Positions 43,983-55,200 of a DNA stretch of 64,000 bases are shown in pieces; within the stretch, counting starts at the first letter, position 1, and each line of letters starts with the position of its first letter. Both the position numbers and the translations under genes were made by a program. Origin of the DNA: Auricularia sp. M13 (taxonomy: Eukaryota > Basidiomycota > Agaricomycetes > Auriculariales > Auriculariaceae); NCBI GenBank assembly GCA_037042915.1, contig CM073199.1, positions 3,812,946 to 3,876,945 on the forward strand, read 5' to 3'. The notes under the pieces were generated by a model. The model worked only from the letters and a program-made list of their open reading frames with translations. It did no database searches and had not been told where the DNA came from.

Positions 43983-44003
43983 CTACGCTGTGCGCTGTCA
44001 TGG
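43983..44003. other. 20-bp deletion site in the first satellite unit
   Basis: Every full unit reads GTCTACGCGATGGTACCC then TTCACAAAGCTGTGCGC. The first unit reads GTCTACGCTGTGCGC. Twenty bases are missing between two GC dinucleotides, which looks like a microhomology deletion in the edge copy. Confidence 0.85.
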
Positions 44004-45299
44004 CAACGAGCAATTTCCGCCGATGCGACAAAATCCGAAATGGGCGACCGCAGACCCTGCCGAGGTCACCTTCCGGAGCCTTCCCTGCGCGTCAGACGTC
44101 GATCCGATGGACGGTGTCAGAATACGAACTCTGCCGATCGAGTTTTGACTGCGCTGCGCAGTGCCGAAGGCGGAACATGAGACTCGTGGGACCAAGTCGG
44201 AGACATCCACATATGACCTGAGAGCTGCCGACCGTGGCGATCCGATGCAAACGATGCCTGGGATCTGCAGGGACCGTGTCCGGATCCGATCGCACTCTGC
44301 TGCAGGATCTGCGCATGCCGAAGCGAGTCTCGCTTCGTCCCTGGCGCTCGTCGAGGCCTGAAACTTCTCTGCGCACCATGTCGGGACACTGGGGGCTCAA
44401 ATCCAGGGGAAAAGACACAAAATCGCAGAATCAGAAGCCCCGCCGACGCTGTCGGACTGGCCTCGATTTGGGGGTTTGGGGCGCCGGGATCGGGAGCTCG
44501 TCGGAACCCTGCCGATCGCCTGTGCTTGGCTGGCAGGAGGCAAATGGACTCTGCATATAGTCCGAGCATCCTCGACCTTTCGCCGGGCGAAAGGAAGTCC
44601 CACTCGACGGGGGCTGAATACGTTCTTCCGACTTGGTTTCGTCAGCTAAGCCGATTGGAAGCGTGCCCGTCTTTCTCGGCGATCGTGATGCCGCATGTCT
44701 GATCTGCGACGAGGAAAATTCCAGCTCCCGGAACAGTTTCAACCGTGCGAATCGGTGCACCGGTCGTGCCGCTGCGAGTCGGCCGACGTCCCAGAACCTC
44801 TTACTATGTCGCCCGGCTTGATACCATCAATCCCGTTTGCTTCCTGAGCGCCATCGACTGCACTTACCATCAAAATCCCGTGCCGGAGGCCTTCCCTCCG
44901 GAGGCAGGATATCGATCTTCTCGTCCCGTGACTTCAGGGGCAGAACTGAGCGCTGCACGGAGGTCCATCGTTTGGACTTACCATCACGGCAGGCTGATGG
45001 GAAGCTTCCCATCAGTGCCCCTTCCCATCAGCTGCACTTCCCGTCGCCGTTTGCGACCCCGGCTGGCCCGGATACCCGGACACCCATATATGTCCGGGGA
45101 GCTCTCGCCGAGGTCTACGCGATGGTACCCTTCACAAAGCTGTGCGCTGTCATGGCAACGAGCAATTTCCGCCGATGCGACAAAATCCGAAATGGGCGAC
45201 CGCAGACCCTGCCGAGGTCACCTTCCGGAGCCTTCCCTGCGCGTCAGACGTCGATCCGATGGACGGTGTCAGAATACGAACTCTGCCGATCGAGTTTTG

Positions 45300-45314
45300 A
45301 CTGCGCTGCGCAGT
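45300..45314. repeat. Inverted repeat ACTGCGC-T-GCGCAGT (one per unit)
   Basis: Perfect 7-bp arms around a single central T. Position given for the second unit; present in all units. Confidence 0.9.
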
Positions 45315-45470
45315 GCCGAAGGCGGAACATGAGACTCGTGGGACCAAGTCGGAGACATCCACATATGACCTGAGAGCTGCCGACCGTGGCGATCCGATGC
45401 AAACGATGCCTGGGATCTGCAGGGACCGTGTCCGGATCCGATCGCACTCTGCTGCAGGATCTGCGCATGC

Positions 45471-45489
45471 CGAAGCGAGTCTCGCTTCG
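45471..45489. repeat. Inverted repeat CGAAGCGAG-T-CTCGCTTCG (one per unit)
   Basis: Perfect 9-bp arms around a single central T. Position given for the second unit; present in all units. Confidence 0.9.
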
Positions 45490-45593
45490 TCCCTGGCGCT
45501 CGTCGAGGCCTGAAACTTCTCTGCGCACCATGTCGGGACACTGGGGGCTCAAATCCAGGGGAAAAGACACAAAATCGCAGAATCAGAAGCCCG

Positions 45594-45606
45594 CCGACGC
45601 TGTCGG
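45594..45606. repeat. Inverted repeat CCGAC-GCT-GTCGG (one per unit)
   Basis: Perfect 5-bp arms with a 3-base centre, next to the G-rich motif. Position given for the second unit. Confidence 0.7.
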
Positions 45607-45620
45607 ACTGGCCTCGATTT

Positions 45621-45645
45621 GGGGGTTTGGGGCGCCGGGATCGGG
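45621..45645 (+). other. G-quadruplex-type motif in the satellite unit
   Basis: Four G runs (5, 4, 3 and 3) separated by TTT, CGCC and ATC fit the usual G3+N1-7 quadruplex pattern. The second run is 4 G in most units and 5 G in those at about 47930, 52543, 60605, 61753 and 62903. The unit at 49080 has a shorter first run and TGCGCTG in place of CGCCG. Confidence 0.7.
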
Positions 45646-45726
45646 AGCTCGTCGGAACCCTGCCGATCGCCTGTGCTTGGCTGGCAGGAGGCAAATGGAC
45701 TCTGCATATAGTCCGAGCATCCTCGA

Positions 45727-45745
45727 CCTTTCGCCGGGCGAAAGG
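45727..45745. repeat. Inverted repeat CCTTTCGCC-G-GGCGAAAGG (one per unit)
   Basis: Perfect 9-bp arms around a single central G. Position given for the second unit; present in all units. Confidence 0.9.
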
Positions 45746-46033
45746 AAGTCCCACTCGACGGGGGCTGAATACGTTCTTCCGACTTGGTTTCGTCAGCTAA
45801 GCCGATTGGAAGCGTGCCCGTCTTTCTCGGCGATCGTGATGCCGCATGTCTGATCTGCGACGAGGAAAATTCCAGCTCCCGGAACAGTTTCAACCGTGCG
45901 AATCGGTGCACCGGTCGTGCCGCTGCGAGTCGGCCGACGTCCCAGAACCTCTTACTATGTCGCCCGGCTTGATACCATCAATCCCGTTTGCTTCCTGAGC
46001 GCCATCGACTGCACTTACCATCAAAATCCCGTG

Positions 46034-46052
46034 CCGGAGGCCTTCCCTCCGG
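46034..46052. repeat. Inverted repeat CCGGAGG-CCTTC-CCTCCGG (one per unit)
   Basis: Perfect 7-bp arms with a 5-base loop. Position given for the second unit. Confidence 0.85.
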
Positions 46053-46144
46053 AGGCAGGATATCGATCTTCTCGTCCCGTGACTTCAGGGGCAGAACTGA
46101 GCGCTGCACGGAGGTCCATCGTTTGGACTTACCATCACGGCAGG

Positions 46145-46166
46145 CTGATGGGAAGCTTCCCATCAG
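46145..46166. repeat. Perfect 22-bp palindrome centred on a HindIII site (one per unit)
   Basis: Arms CTGATGGGAAG and CTTCCCATCAG meet without a spacer, so the centre is AAGCTT. Identical in all complete units. A further direct copy of the right arm follows 5 bp later (46172). Confidence 0.95.
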
Positions 46167-46226
46167 TGCCCCTTCCCATCAGCTGCACTTCCCGTCGCCG
46201 TTTGCGACCCCGGCTGGGCCCGGATA

Positions 46227-46250
46227 CCCGGACACCCATATATGTCCGGG
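46227..46250. repeat. Inverted repeat CCCGGACA-CCCATATA-TGTCCGGG (one per unit)
   Basis: Perfect 8-bp arms around an 8-base AT-rich loop. The left edge of the whole array (43951) coincides with the first base of this loop. Position given for the junction of units 2 and 3. Confidence 0.9.
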
Positions 46251-49200
46251 GAGCTCTCGCCGAGGTCTACGCGATGGTACCCTTCACAAAGCTGTGCGCT
46301 GTCATGGCAACGAGCAATTTCCGCCGATGCGACAAAATCCGAAATGGGCGACCGCAGACCCTGCCGAGGTCACCTTCCGGAGCCTTCCCTGCGCGTCAGA
46401 CGTCGATCCGATGGACGGTGTCAGAATACGAACTCTGCCGATCGAGTTTTGACTGCGCTGCGCAGTGCCGAAGGCGGAACATGAGACTCGTGGGACCAAG
46501 TCGGAGACATCCACATATGACCTGAGAGCTGCCGACCGTGGCGATCCGATGCAAACGATGCCTGGGATCTGCAGGGACCGTGTCCGGATCCGATCGCACT
46601 CTGCTGCAGGATCTGCGCATGCCGAAGCGAGTCTCGCTTCGTCCCTGGCGCTCGTCGAGGCCTGAAACTTCTCTGCGCACCATGTCGGGACACTGGGGGC
46701 TCAAATCCAGGGGAAAAGACACAAAATCGCAGAATCAGAAGCCCGCCGACGCTGTCGGACTGGCCTCGATTTGGGGGTTTGGGGCGCCGGGATCGGGAGC
46801 TCGTCGGAACCCTGCCGATCGCCTGTGCTTGGCTGGCAGGAGGCAAATGGACTCTGCATATAGTCCGAGCATCCTCGACCTTTCGCCGGGCGAAAGGAAG
46901 TCCCACTCGACGGGGGCTGAATACGTTCTTCCGACTTGGTTTCGTCAGCTAAGCCGATTGGAAGCGTGCCCGTCTTTCTCGGCGATCGTGATGCCGCATG
47001 TCTGATCTGCGACGAGGAAAATTCCAGCTCCCGGAACAGTTTCAACCGTGCGAATCGGTGCACCGGTCGTGCCGCTGCGAGTCGGCCGACGTCCCAGAAC
47101 CTCTTACTATGTCGCCCGGCTTGATACCATCAATCCCGTTTGCTTCCTGAGCGCCATCGACTGCACTTACCATCAAAATCCCGTGCCGGAGGCCTTCCCT
47201 CCGGAGGCAGGATATCGATCTTCTCGTCCCGTGACTTCAGGGGCAGAACTGAGCGCTGCACGGAGGTCCATCGTTTGGACTTACCATCACGGCAGGCTGA
47301 TGGGAAGCTTCCCATCAGTGCCCCTTCCCATCAGCTGCACTTCCCGTCGCCGTTTGCGACCCCGGCTGGGCCCGGATACCCGGACACCCATATATGTCCG
47401 GGGAGCTCTCGCCGAGGTCTACGCGATGGTACCCTTCACAAAGCTGTGCGCTGTCATGGCAACGAGCAATTTCCGCCGATGCGACAAAATCCGAAATGGG
47501 CGACCGCAGACCCTGCCGAGGTCACCTTCCGGAGCCTTCCCTGCGCGTCAGACGTCGATCCGATGGACGGTGTCAGAATACGAACTCTGCCGATCGAGTT
47601 TTGACTGCGCTGCGCAGTGCCGAAGGCGGAACATGAGACTCGTGGGACCAAGTCGGAGACATCCACATATGACCTGAGAGCTGCCGACCGTGGCGATCCG
47701 ATGCAAACGATGCCTGGGATCTGCAGGGACCGTGTCCGGATCCGATCGCACTCTGCTGCAGGATCTGCGCATGCCGAAGCGAGTCTCGCTTCGTCCCTGG
47801 CGCTCGTCGAGGCCTGAAACTTCTCTGCGCACCATGTCGGGACACTGGGGGCTCAAATCCAGGGGAAAAGACACAAAATCGCAGAATCAGAAGCCCGCCG
47901 ACGCTGTCGGACTGGCCTCGATTTGGGGGTTTGGGGGCGCCGGGATCGGGAGCTCGTCGGAACCCTGCCGATCGCCTGTGCTTGGCTGGCAGGAGGCAAA
48001 TGGACTCTGCATATAGTCCGAGCATCCTCGACCTTTCGCCGGGCGAAAGGAAGTCCCACTCGACGGGGGCTGAATACGTTCTTCCGACTTGGTTTCGTCA
48101 GCTAAGCCGATTGGAAGCGTGCCCGTCTTTCTCGGCGATCGTGATGCCGCATGTCTGATCTGCGACGAGGAAAATTCCAGCTCCCCGGAACAGTTTCAAC
48201 CGTGCGAATCGGTGCACCGGTCGTGCCGCTGCGAGTCGGCCGACGTCCCAGAACCTCTTACTATGTCGCCCGGCTTGATACCATCAATCCCGTTTGCTTC
48301 CTGAGCGCCATCGACTGCACTTACCATCAAAATCCCGTGCCGGAGGCCTTCCCTCCGGAGGCAGGATATCGATCTTCTCGTCCCGTGACTTCAGGGGCAG
48401 AACTGAGCGCTGCACGGAGGTCCATCGTTTGGACTTACCATCACGGCAGGCTGATGGGAAGCTTCCCATCAGTGCCCCTTCCCATCAGCTGCACTTCCCG
48501 TCGCCGTTTGCGACCCCGGCTGGGCCCGGATACCCGGACACCCATATATGTCCGGGGAGCTCTCGCCGAGGTCTACGCGATGGTACCCTTCACAAAGCTG
48601 TGCGCTGTCATGGCAACGAGCAATTTCCGCCGATGCGACAAAATCCGAAATGGGCGACCGCAGACCCTGCCGAGGTCACCTTCCGGAGCCTTCCCTGCGC
48701 GTCAGACGTCGATCCGATGGACGGTGTCAGAATACGAACTCTGCCGATCGAGTTTTGACTGCGCTGCGCAGTGCCGAAGGCGGAACATGAGACTCGTGGG
48801 ACCAAGTCGGAGACATCCACATATGACCTGAGAGCTGCCGACCGTGGCGATCCGATGCAAACGATGCCTGGGATCTGCAGGGACCGTGTCCGGATCCGAT
48901 CGCACTCTGCTGCAGGATCTGCGCATGCCGAAGCGAGTCTCGCTTCGTCCCTGGCGCTCGTCGAGGCCTGAAACTTCTCTGCGCACCATGTCGGGACACT
49001 GGGGGCTCAAATCCAGGGGAAAAGACACAAAATCGCAGAATCAGAAGCCCGCCGACGCTGTCGGACTGGCCTCGATTTGGGGTTTGGGGTGCGCTGGGAT
49101 CGGGAGCTCGTCGGAACCCTGCCGATCGCCTGTGCTTGGCTGGCAGGAGGCAAATGGACTCTGCATATAGTCCGAGCATCCTCGACCTTTCGCCGGGCGA

Positions 49201-52200
49201 AAGGAAGTCCCACTCGACGGGGGCTGAATACGTTCTTCCGACTTGGTTTCGTCAGCTAAGCCGATTGGAAGCGTGCCCGTCTTTCTCGGCGATCGTGATG
49301 CCGCATGTCTGATCTGCGACGAGGAAAATTCCAGCTCCCCGGAACAGTTTCAACCGTGCGAATCGGTGCACCGGTCGTGCCGCTGCGAGTCGGCCGACGT
49401 CCCAGAACCTCTTACTATGTCGCCCGGCTTGATACCATCAATCCCGTTTGCTTCCTGAGCGCCATCGACTGCACTTACCATCAAAATCCCGTGCCGGAGG
49501 CCTTCCCTCCGGAGGCAGGATATCGATCTTCTCGTCCCGTGACTTCAGGGGCAGAACTGAGCGCTGCACGGAGGTCCATCGTTTGGACTTACCATCACGG
49601 CAGGCTGATGGGAAGCTTCCCATCAGTGCCCCTTCCCATCAGCTGCACTTCCCGTCGCCGTTTGCGACCCCGGCTGGGCCCGGATACCCGGACACCCATA
49701 TATGTCCGGGGAGCTCTCGCCGAGGTCTACGCGATGGTACCCTTCACAAAGCTGTGCGCTGTCATGGCAACGAGCAATTTCCGCCGATGCGACAAAATCC
49801 GAAATGGGCGACCGCAGACCCTGCCGAGGTCACCTTCCGGAGCCTTCCCTGCGCGTCAGACGTCGATCCGATGGACGGTGTCAGAATACGAACTCTGCCG
49901 ATCGAGTTTTGACTGCGCTGCGCAGTGCCGAAGGCGGAACATGAGACTCGTGGGACCAAGTCGGAGACATCCACATATGACCTGAGAGCTGCCGACCGTG
50001 GCGATCCGATGCAAACGATGCCTGGGATCTGCAGGGACCGTGTCCGGATCCGATCGCACTCTGCTGCAGGATCTGCGCATGCCGAAGCGAGTCTCGCTTC
50101 GTCCCTGGCGCTCGTCGAGGCCTGAAACTTCTCTGCGCACCATGTCGGGACACTGGGGGCTCAAATCCAGGGGAAAAGACACAAAATCGCAGAATCAGAA
50201 GCCCGCCGACGCTGTCGGACTGGCCTCGATTTGGGGGTTTGGGGCGCCGGGATCGGGAGCTCGTCGGAACCCTGCCGATCGCCTGTGCTTGGCTGGCAGG
50301 AGGCAAATGGACTCTGCATATAGTCCGAGCATCCTCGACCTTTCGCCGGGCGAAAGGAAGTCCCACTCGACGGGGGCTGAATACGTTCTTCCGACTTGGT
50401 TTCGTCAGCTAAGCCGATTGGAAGCGTGCCCGTCTTTCTGGCGATCGTGATGCCGCATGTCTGATCTGCGACGAGGAAAATTCCAGCTCCCCGGAACAGT
50501 TTCAACCGTGCGAATCGGTGCACCGGTCGTGCCGCTGCGAGTCGGCCGACGTCCCAGAACCTCTTACTATGTCGCCCGGCTTGATACCATCAATCCCGTT
50601 TGCTTCCTGAGCGCCATCGACTGCACTTACCATCAAAATCCCGTGCCGGAGGCCTTCCCTCCGGAGGCAGGATATCGATCTTCTCGTCCCGTGACTTCAG
50701 GGGCAGAACTGAGCGCTGCACGGAGGTCCATCGTTTGGACTTACCATCACGGCAGGCTGATGGGAAGCTTCCCATCAGTGCCCCTTCCCATCAGCTGCAC
50801 TTCCCGTCGCCGTTTGCGACCCCGGCTGGGCCCGGATACCCGGACACCCATATATGTCCGGGGAGCTCTCGCCGAGGTCTACGCGATGGTACCCTTCACA
50901 AAGCTGTGCGCTGTCATGGCAACGAGCAATTTCCGCCGATGCGACAAAATCCGAAATGGGCGACCGCAGACCCTGCCGAGGTCACCTTCCGGAGCCTTCC
51001 CTGCGCGTCAGACGTCGATCCGATGGACGGTGTCAGAATACGAACTCTGCCGATCGAGTTTTGACTGCGCTGCGCAGTGCCGAAGGCGGAACATGAGACT
51101 CGTGGGACCAAGTCGGAGACATCCACATATGACCTGAGAGCTGCCGACCGTGGCGATCCGATGCAAACGATGCCTGGGATCTGCAGGGACCGTGTCCGGA
51201 TCCGATCGCACTCTGCTGCAGGATCTGCGCATGCCGAAGCGAGTCTCGCTTCGTCCCTGGCGCTCGTCGAGGCCTGAAACTTCTCTGCGCACCATGTCGG
51301 GACACTGGGGGCTCAAATCCAGGGGAAAAGACACAAAATCGCAGAATCAGAAGCCCGCCGACGCTGTCGGACTGGCCTCGATTTGGGGGTTTGGGGCGCC
51401 GGGATCGGGAGCTCGTCGGAACCCTGCCGATCGCCTGTGCTTGGCTGGCAGGAGGCAAATGGACTCTGCATATAGTCCGAGCATCCTCGACCTTTCGCCG
51501 GGCGAAAGGAAGTCCCACTCGACGGGGGCTGAATACGTTCTTCCGACTTGGTTTCGTCAGCTAAGCCGATTGGAAGCGTGCCCGTCTTTCTCGGCGATCG
51601 TGATGCCGCATGTCTGATCTGCGACGAGGAAAATTCCAGCTCCCCGGAACAGTTTCAACCGTGCGAATCGGTGCACCGGTCGTGCCGCTGCGAGTCGGCC
51701 GACGTCCCAGAACCTCTTACTATGTCGCCCGGCTTGATACCATCAATCCCGTTTGCTTCCTGAGCGCCATCGACTGCACTTACCATCAAAATCCCGTGCC
51801 GGAGGCCTTCCCTCCGGAGGCAGGATATCGATCTTCTCGTCCCGTGACTTCAGGGGCAGAACTGAGCGCTGCACGGAGGTCCATCGTTTGGACTTACCAT
51901 CACGGCAGGCTGATGGGAAGCTTCCCATCAGTGCCCCTTCCCATCAGCTGCACTTCCCGTCGCCGTTTGCGACCCCGGCTGGGCCCGGATACCCGGACAC
52001 CCATATATGTCCGGGGAGCTCTCGCCGAGGTCTACGCGATGGTACCCTTCACAAAGCTGTGCGCTGTCATGGCAACGAGCAATTTCCGCCGATGCGACAA
52101 AATCCGAAATGGGCGACCGCAGACCCTGCCGAGGTCACCTTCCGGAGCCTTCCCTGCGCGTCAGACGTCGATCCGATGGACGGTGTCAGAATACGAACTC

Positions 52201-55200
52201 TGCCGATCGAGTTTTGACTGCGCTGCGCAGTGCCGAAGGCGGAACATGAGACTCGTGGGACCAAGTCGGAGACATCCACATATGACCTGAGAGCTGCCGA
52301 CCGTGGCGATCCGATGCAAACGATGCCTGGGATCTGCAGGGACCGTGTCCGGATCCGATCGCACTCTGCTGCAGGATCTGCGCATGCCGAAGCGAGTCTC
52401 GCTTCGTCCCTGGCGCTCGTCGAGGCCTGAAACTTCTCTGCGCACCATGTCGGGACACTGGGGGCTCAAATCCAGGGGAAAAGACACAAAATCGCAGAAT
52501 CAGAAGCCCGCCGACGCTGTCGGACTGGCCTCGATTTGGGGGTTTGGGGGCGCCGGGATCGGGAGCTCGTCGGAACCCTGCCGATCGCCTGTGCTTGGCT
52601 GGCAGGAGGCAAATGGACTCTGCATATAGTCCGAGCATCCTCGACCTTTCGCCGGGCGAAAGGAAGTCCCACTCGACGGGGCTGAATACGTTCTTCCGAC
52701 TTGGTTTCGTCAGCTAAGCCGATTGGAAGCGTGCCCGTCTTTCTCGGCGATCGTGATGCCGCATGTCTGATCTGCGACGAGGAAAATTCCAGCTCCCGGA
52801 ACAGTTTCAACCGTGCGAATCGGTGCACCGGTCGTGCCGCTGCGAGTCGGCCGACGTCCCAGAACCTCTTACTATGTCGCCCGGCTTGATACCATCAATC
52901 CCGTTTGCTTCCTGAGCGCCATCGACTGCACTTACCATCAAAATCCCGTGCCGGAGGCCTTCCCTCCGGAGGCAGGATATCGATCTTCTCGTCCGTGACT
53001 TCAGGGGCAGAACTGAGCGCTGCACGGAGGTCCATCGTTTGGACTTACCATCACGGCAGGCTGATGGGAAGCTTCCCATCAGTGCCCCTTCCCATCAGCT
53101 GCACTTCCCGTCGCCGTTTGCGACCCCGGCTGGGCCCGGATACCCGGACACCCATATATGTCCGGGGAGCTCTCGCCGAGGTCTACGCGATGGTACCCTT
53201 CACAAAGCTGTGCGCTGTCATGGCAACGAGCAATTTCCGCCGATGCGACAAAATCCGAAATGGGCGACCGCAGACCCTGCCGAGGTCACCTTCCGGAGCC
53301 TTCCCTGCGCGTCAGACGTCGATCCGATGGACGGTGTCAGAATACGAACTCTGCCGATCGAGTTTTGACTGCGCTGCGCAGTGCCGAAGGCGGAACATGA
53401 GACTCGTGGGACCAAGTCGGAGACATCCACATATGACCTGAGAGCTGCCGACCGTGGCGATCCGATGCAAACGATGCCTGGGATCTGCAGGGACCGTGTC
53501 CGGATCCGATCGCACTCTGCTGCAGGATCTGCGCATGCCGAAGCGAGTCTCGCTTCGTCCCTGGCGCTCGTCGAGGCCTGAAACTTCTCTGCGCACCATG
53601 TCGGGACACTGGGGGCTCAAATCCAGGGGAAAAGACACAAAATCGCAGAATCAGAAGCCCGCCGACGCTGTCGGACTGGCCTCGATTTGGGGGTTTGGGG
53701 CGCCGGGATCGGGAGCTCGTCGGAACCCTGCCGATCGCCTGTGCTTGGCTGGCAGGAGGCAAATGGACTCTGCATATAGTCCGAGCATCCTCGACCTTTC
53801 GCCGGGCGAAAGGAAGTCCCACTCGACGGGGCTGAATACGTTCTTCCGACTTGGTTTCGTCAGCTAAGCCGATTGGAAGCGTGCCCGTCTTTCTCGGCGA
53901 TCGTGATGCCGCATGTCTGATCTGCGACGAGGAAAATTCCAGCTCCCCGGAACAGTTTCAACCGTGCGAATCGGTGCACCGGTCGTGCCGCTGCGAGTCG
54001 GCCGACGTCCCAGAACCTCTTACTATGTCGCCCGGCTTGATACCATCAATCCCGTTTGCTTCCTGAGCGCCATCGACTGCACTTACCATCAAAATCCCGT
54101 GCCGGAGGCCTTCCCTCCGGAGGCAGGATATCGATCTTCTCGTCCCGTGACTTCAGGGGCAGAACTGAGCGCTGCACGGAGGTCCATCGTTTGGACTTAC
54201 CATCACGGCAGGCTGATGGGAAGCTTCCCATCAGTGCCCCTTCCCATCAGCTGCACTTCCCGTCGCCGTTTGCGACCCCGGCTGGGCCCGGATACCCGGA
54301 CACCCATATATGTCCGGGGAGCTCTCGCCGAGGTCTACGCGATGGTACCCTTCACAAAGCTGTGCGCTGTCATGGCAACGAGCAATTTCCGCCGATGCGA
54401 CAAAATCCGAAATGGGCGACCGCAGACCCTGCCGAGGTCACCTTCCGGAGCCTTCCCTGCGCGTCAGACGTCGATCCGATGGACGGTGTCAGAATACGAA
54501 CTCTGCCGATCGAGTTTTGACTGCGCTGCGCAGTGCCGAAGGCGGAACATGAGACTCGTGGGACCAAGTCGGAGACATCCACATATGACCTGAGAGCTGC
54601 CGACCGTGGCGATCCGATGCAAACGATGCCTGGGATCTGCAGGGACCGTGTCCGGATCCGATCGCACTCTGCTGCAGGATCTGCGCATGCCGAAGCGAGT
54701 CTCGCTTCGTCCCTGGCGCTCGTCGAGGCCTGAAACTTCTCTGCGCACCATGTCGGGACACTGGGGGCTCAAATCCAGGGGAAAAGACACAAAATCGCAG
54801 AATCAGAAGCCCGCCGACGCTGTCGGACTGGCCTCGATTTGGGGGTTTGGGGCGCCGGGATCGGGAGCTCGTCGGAACCCTGCCGATCGCCTGTGCTTGG
54901 CTGGCAGGAGGCAAATGGACTCTGCATATAGTCCGAGCATCCTCGACCTTTCGCCGGGCGAAAGGAAGTCCCACTCGACGGGGCTGAATACGTTCTTCCG
55001 ACTTGGTTTCGTCAGCTAAGCCGATTGGAAGCGTGCCCGTCTTTCTCGGCGATCGTGATGCCGCATGTCTGATCTGCGACGAGGAAAATTCCAGCTCCCG
55101 GAACAGTTTCAACCGTGCGAATCGGTGCACCGGTCGTGCCGCTGCGAGTCGGCCGACGTCCCAGAACCTCTTACTATGTCGCCCGGCTTGATACCATCAA

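Larger units (their letters stand above)
46014..46182. other. Cluster of CTT[A/C]CCATCA motifs in the satellite unit
   Basis: Within 170 bp of each unit the word appears as CTTACCATCA at 46014 and 46128, and as CTTCCCATCAG at 46156 and 46172. It also appears inverted (CTGATGGGAAG) at 46145. A weaker ATACCATCA lies about 40 bp upstream. Repeated spaced words of this kind can be protein-binding sites; no binding protein is known here. Confidence 0.65.
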
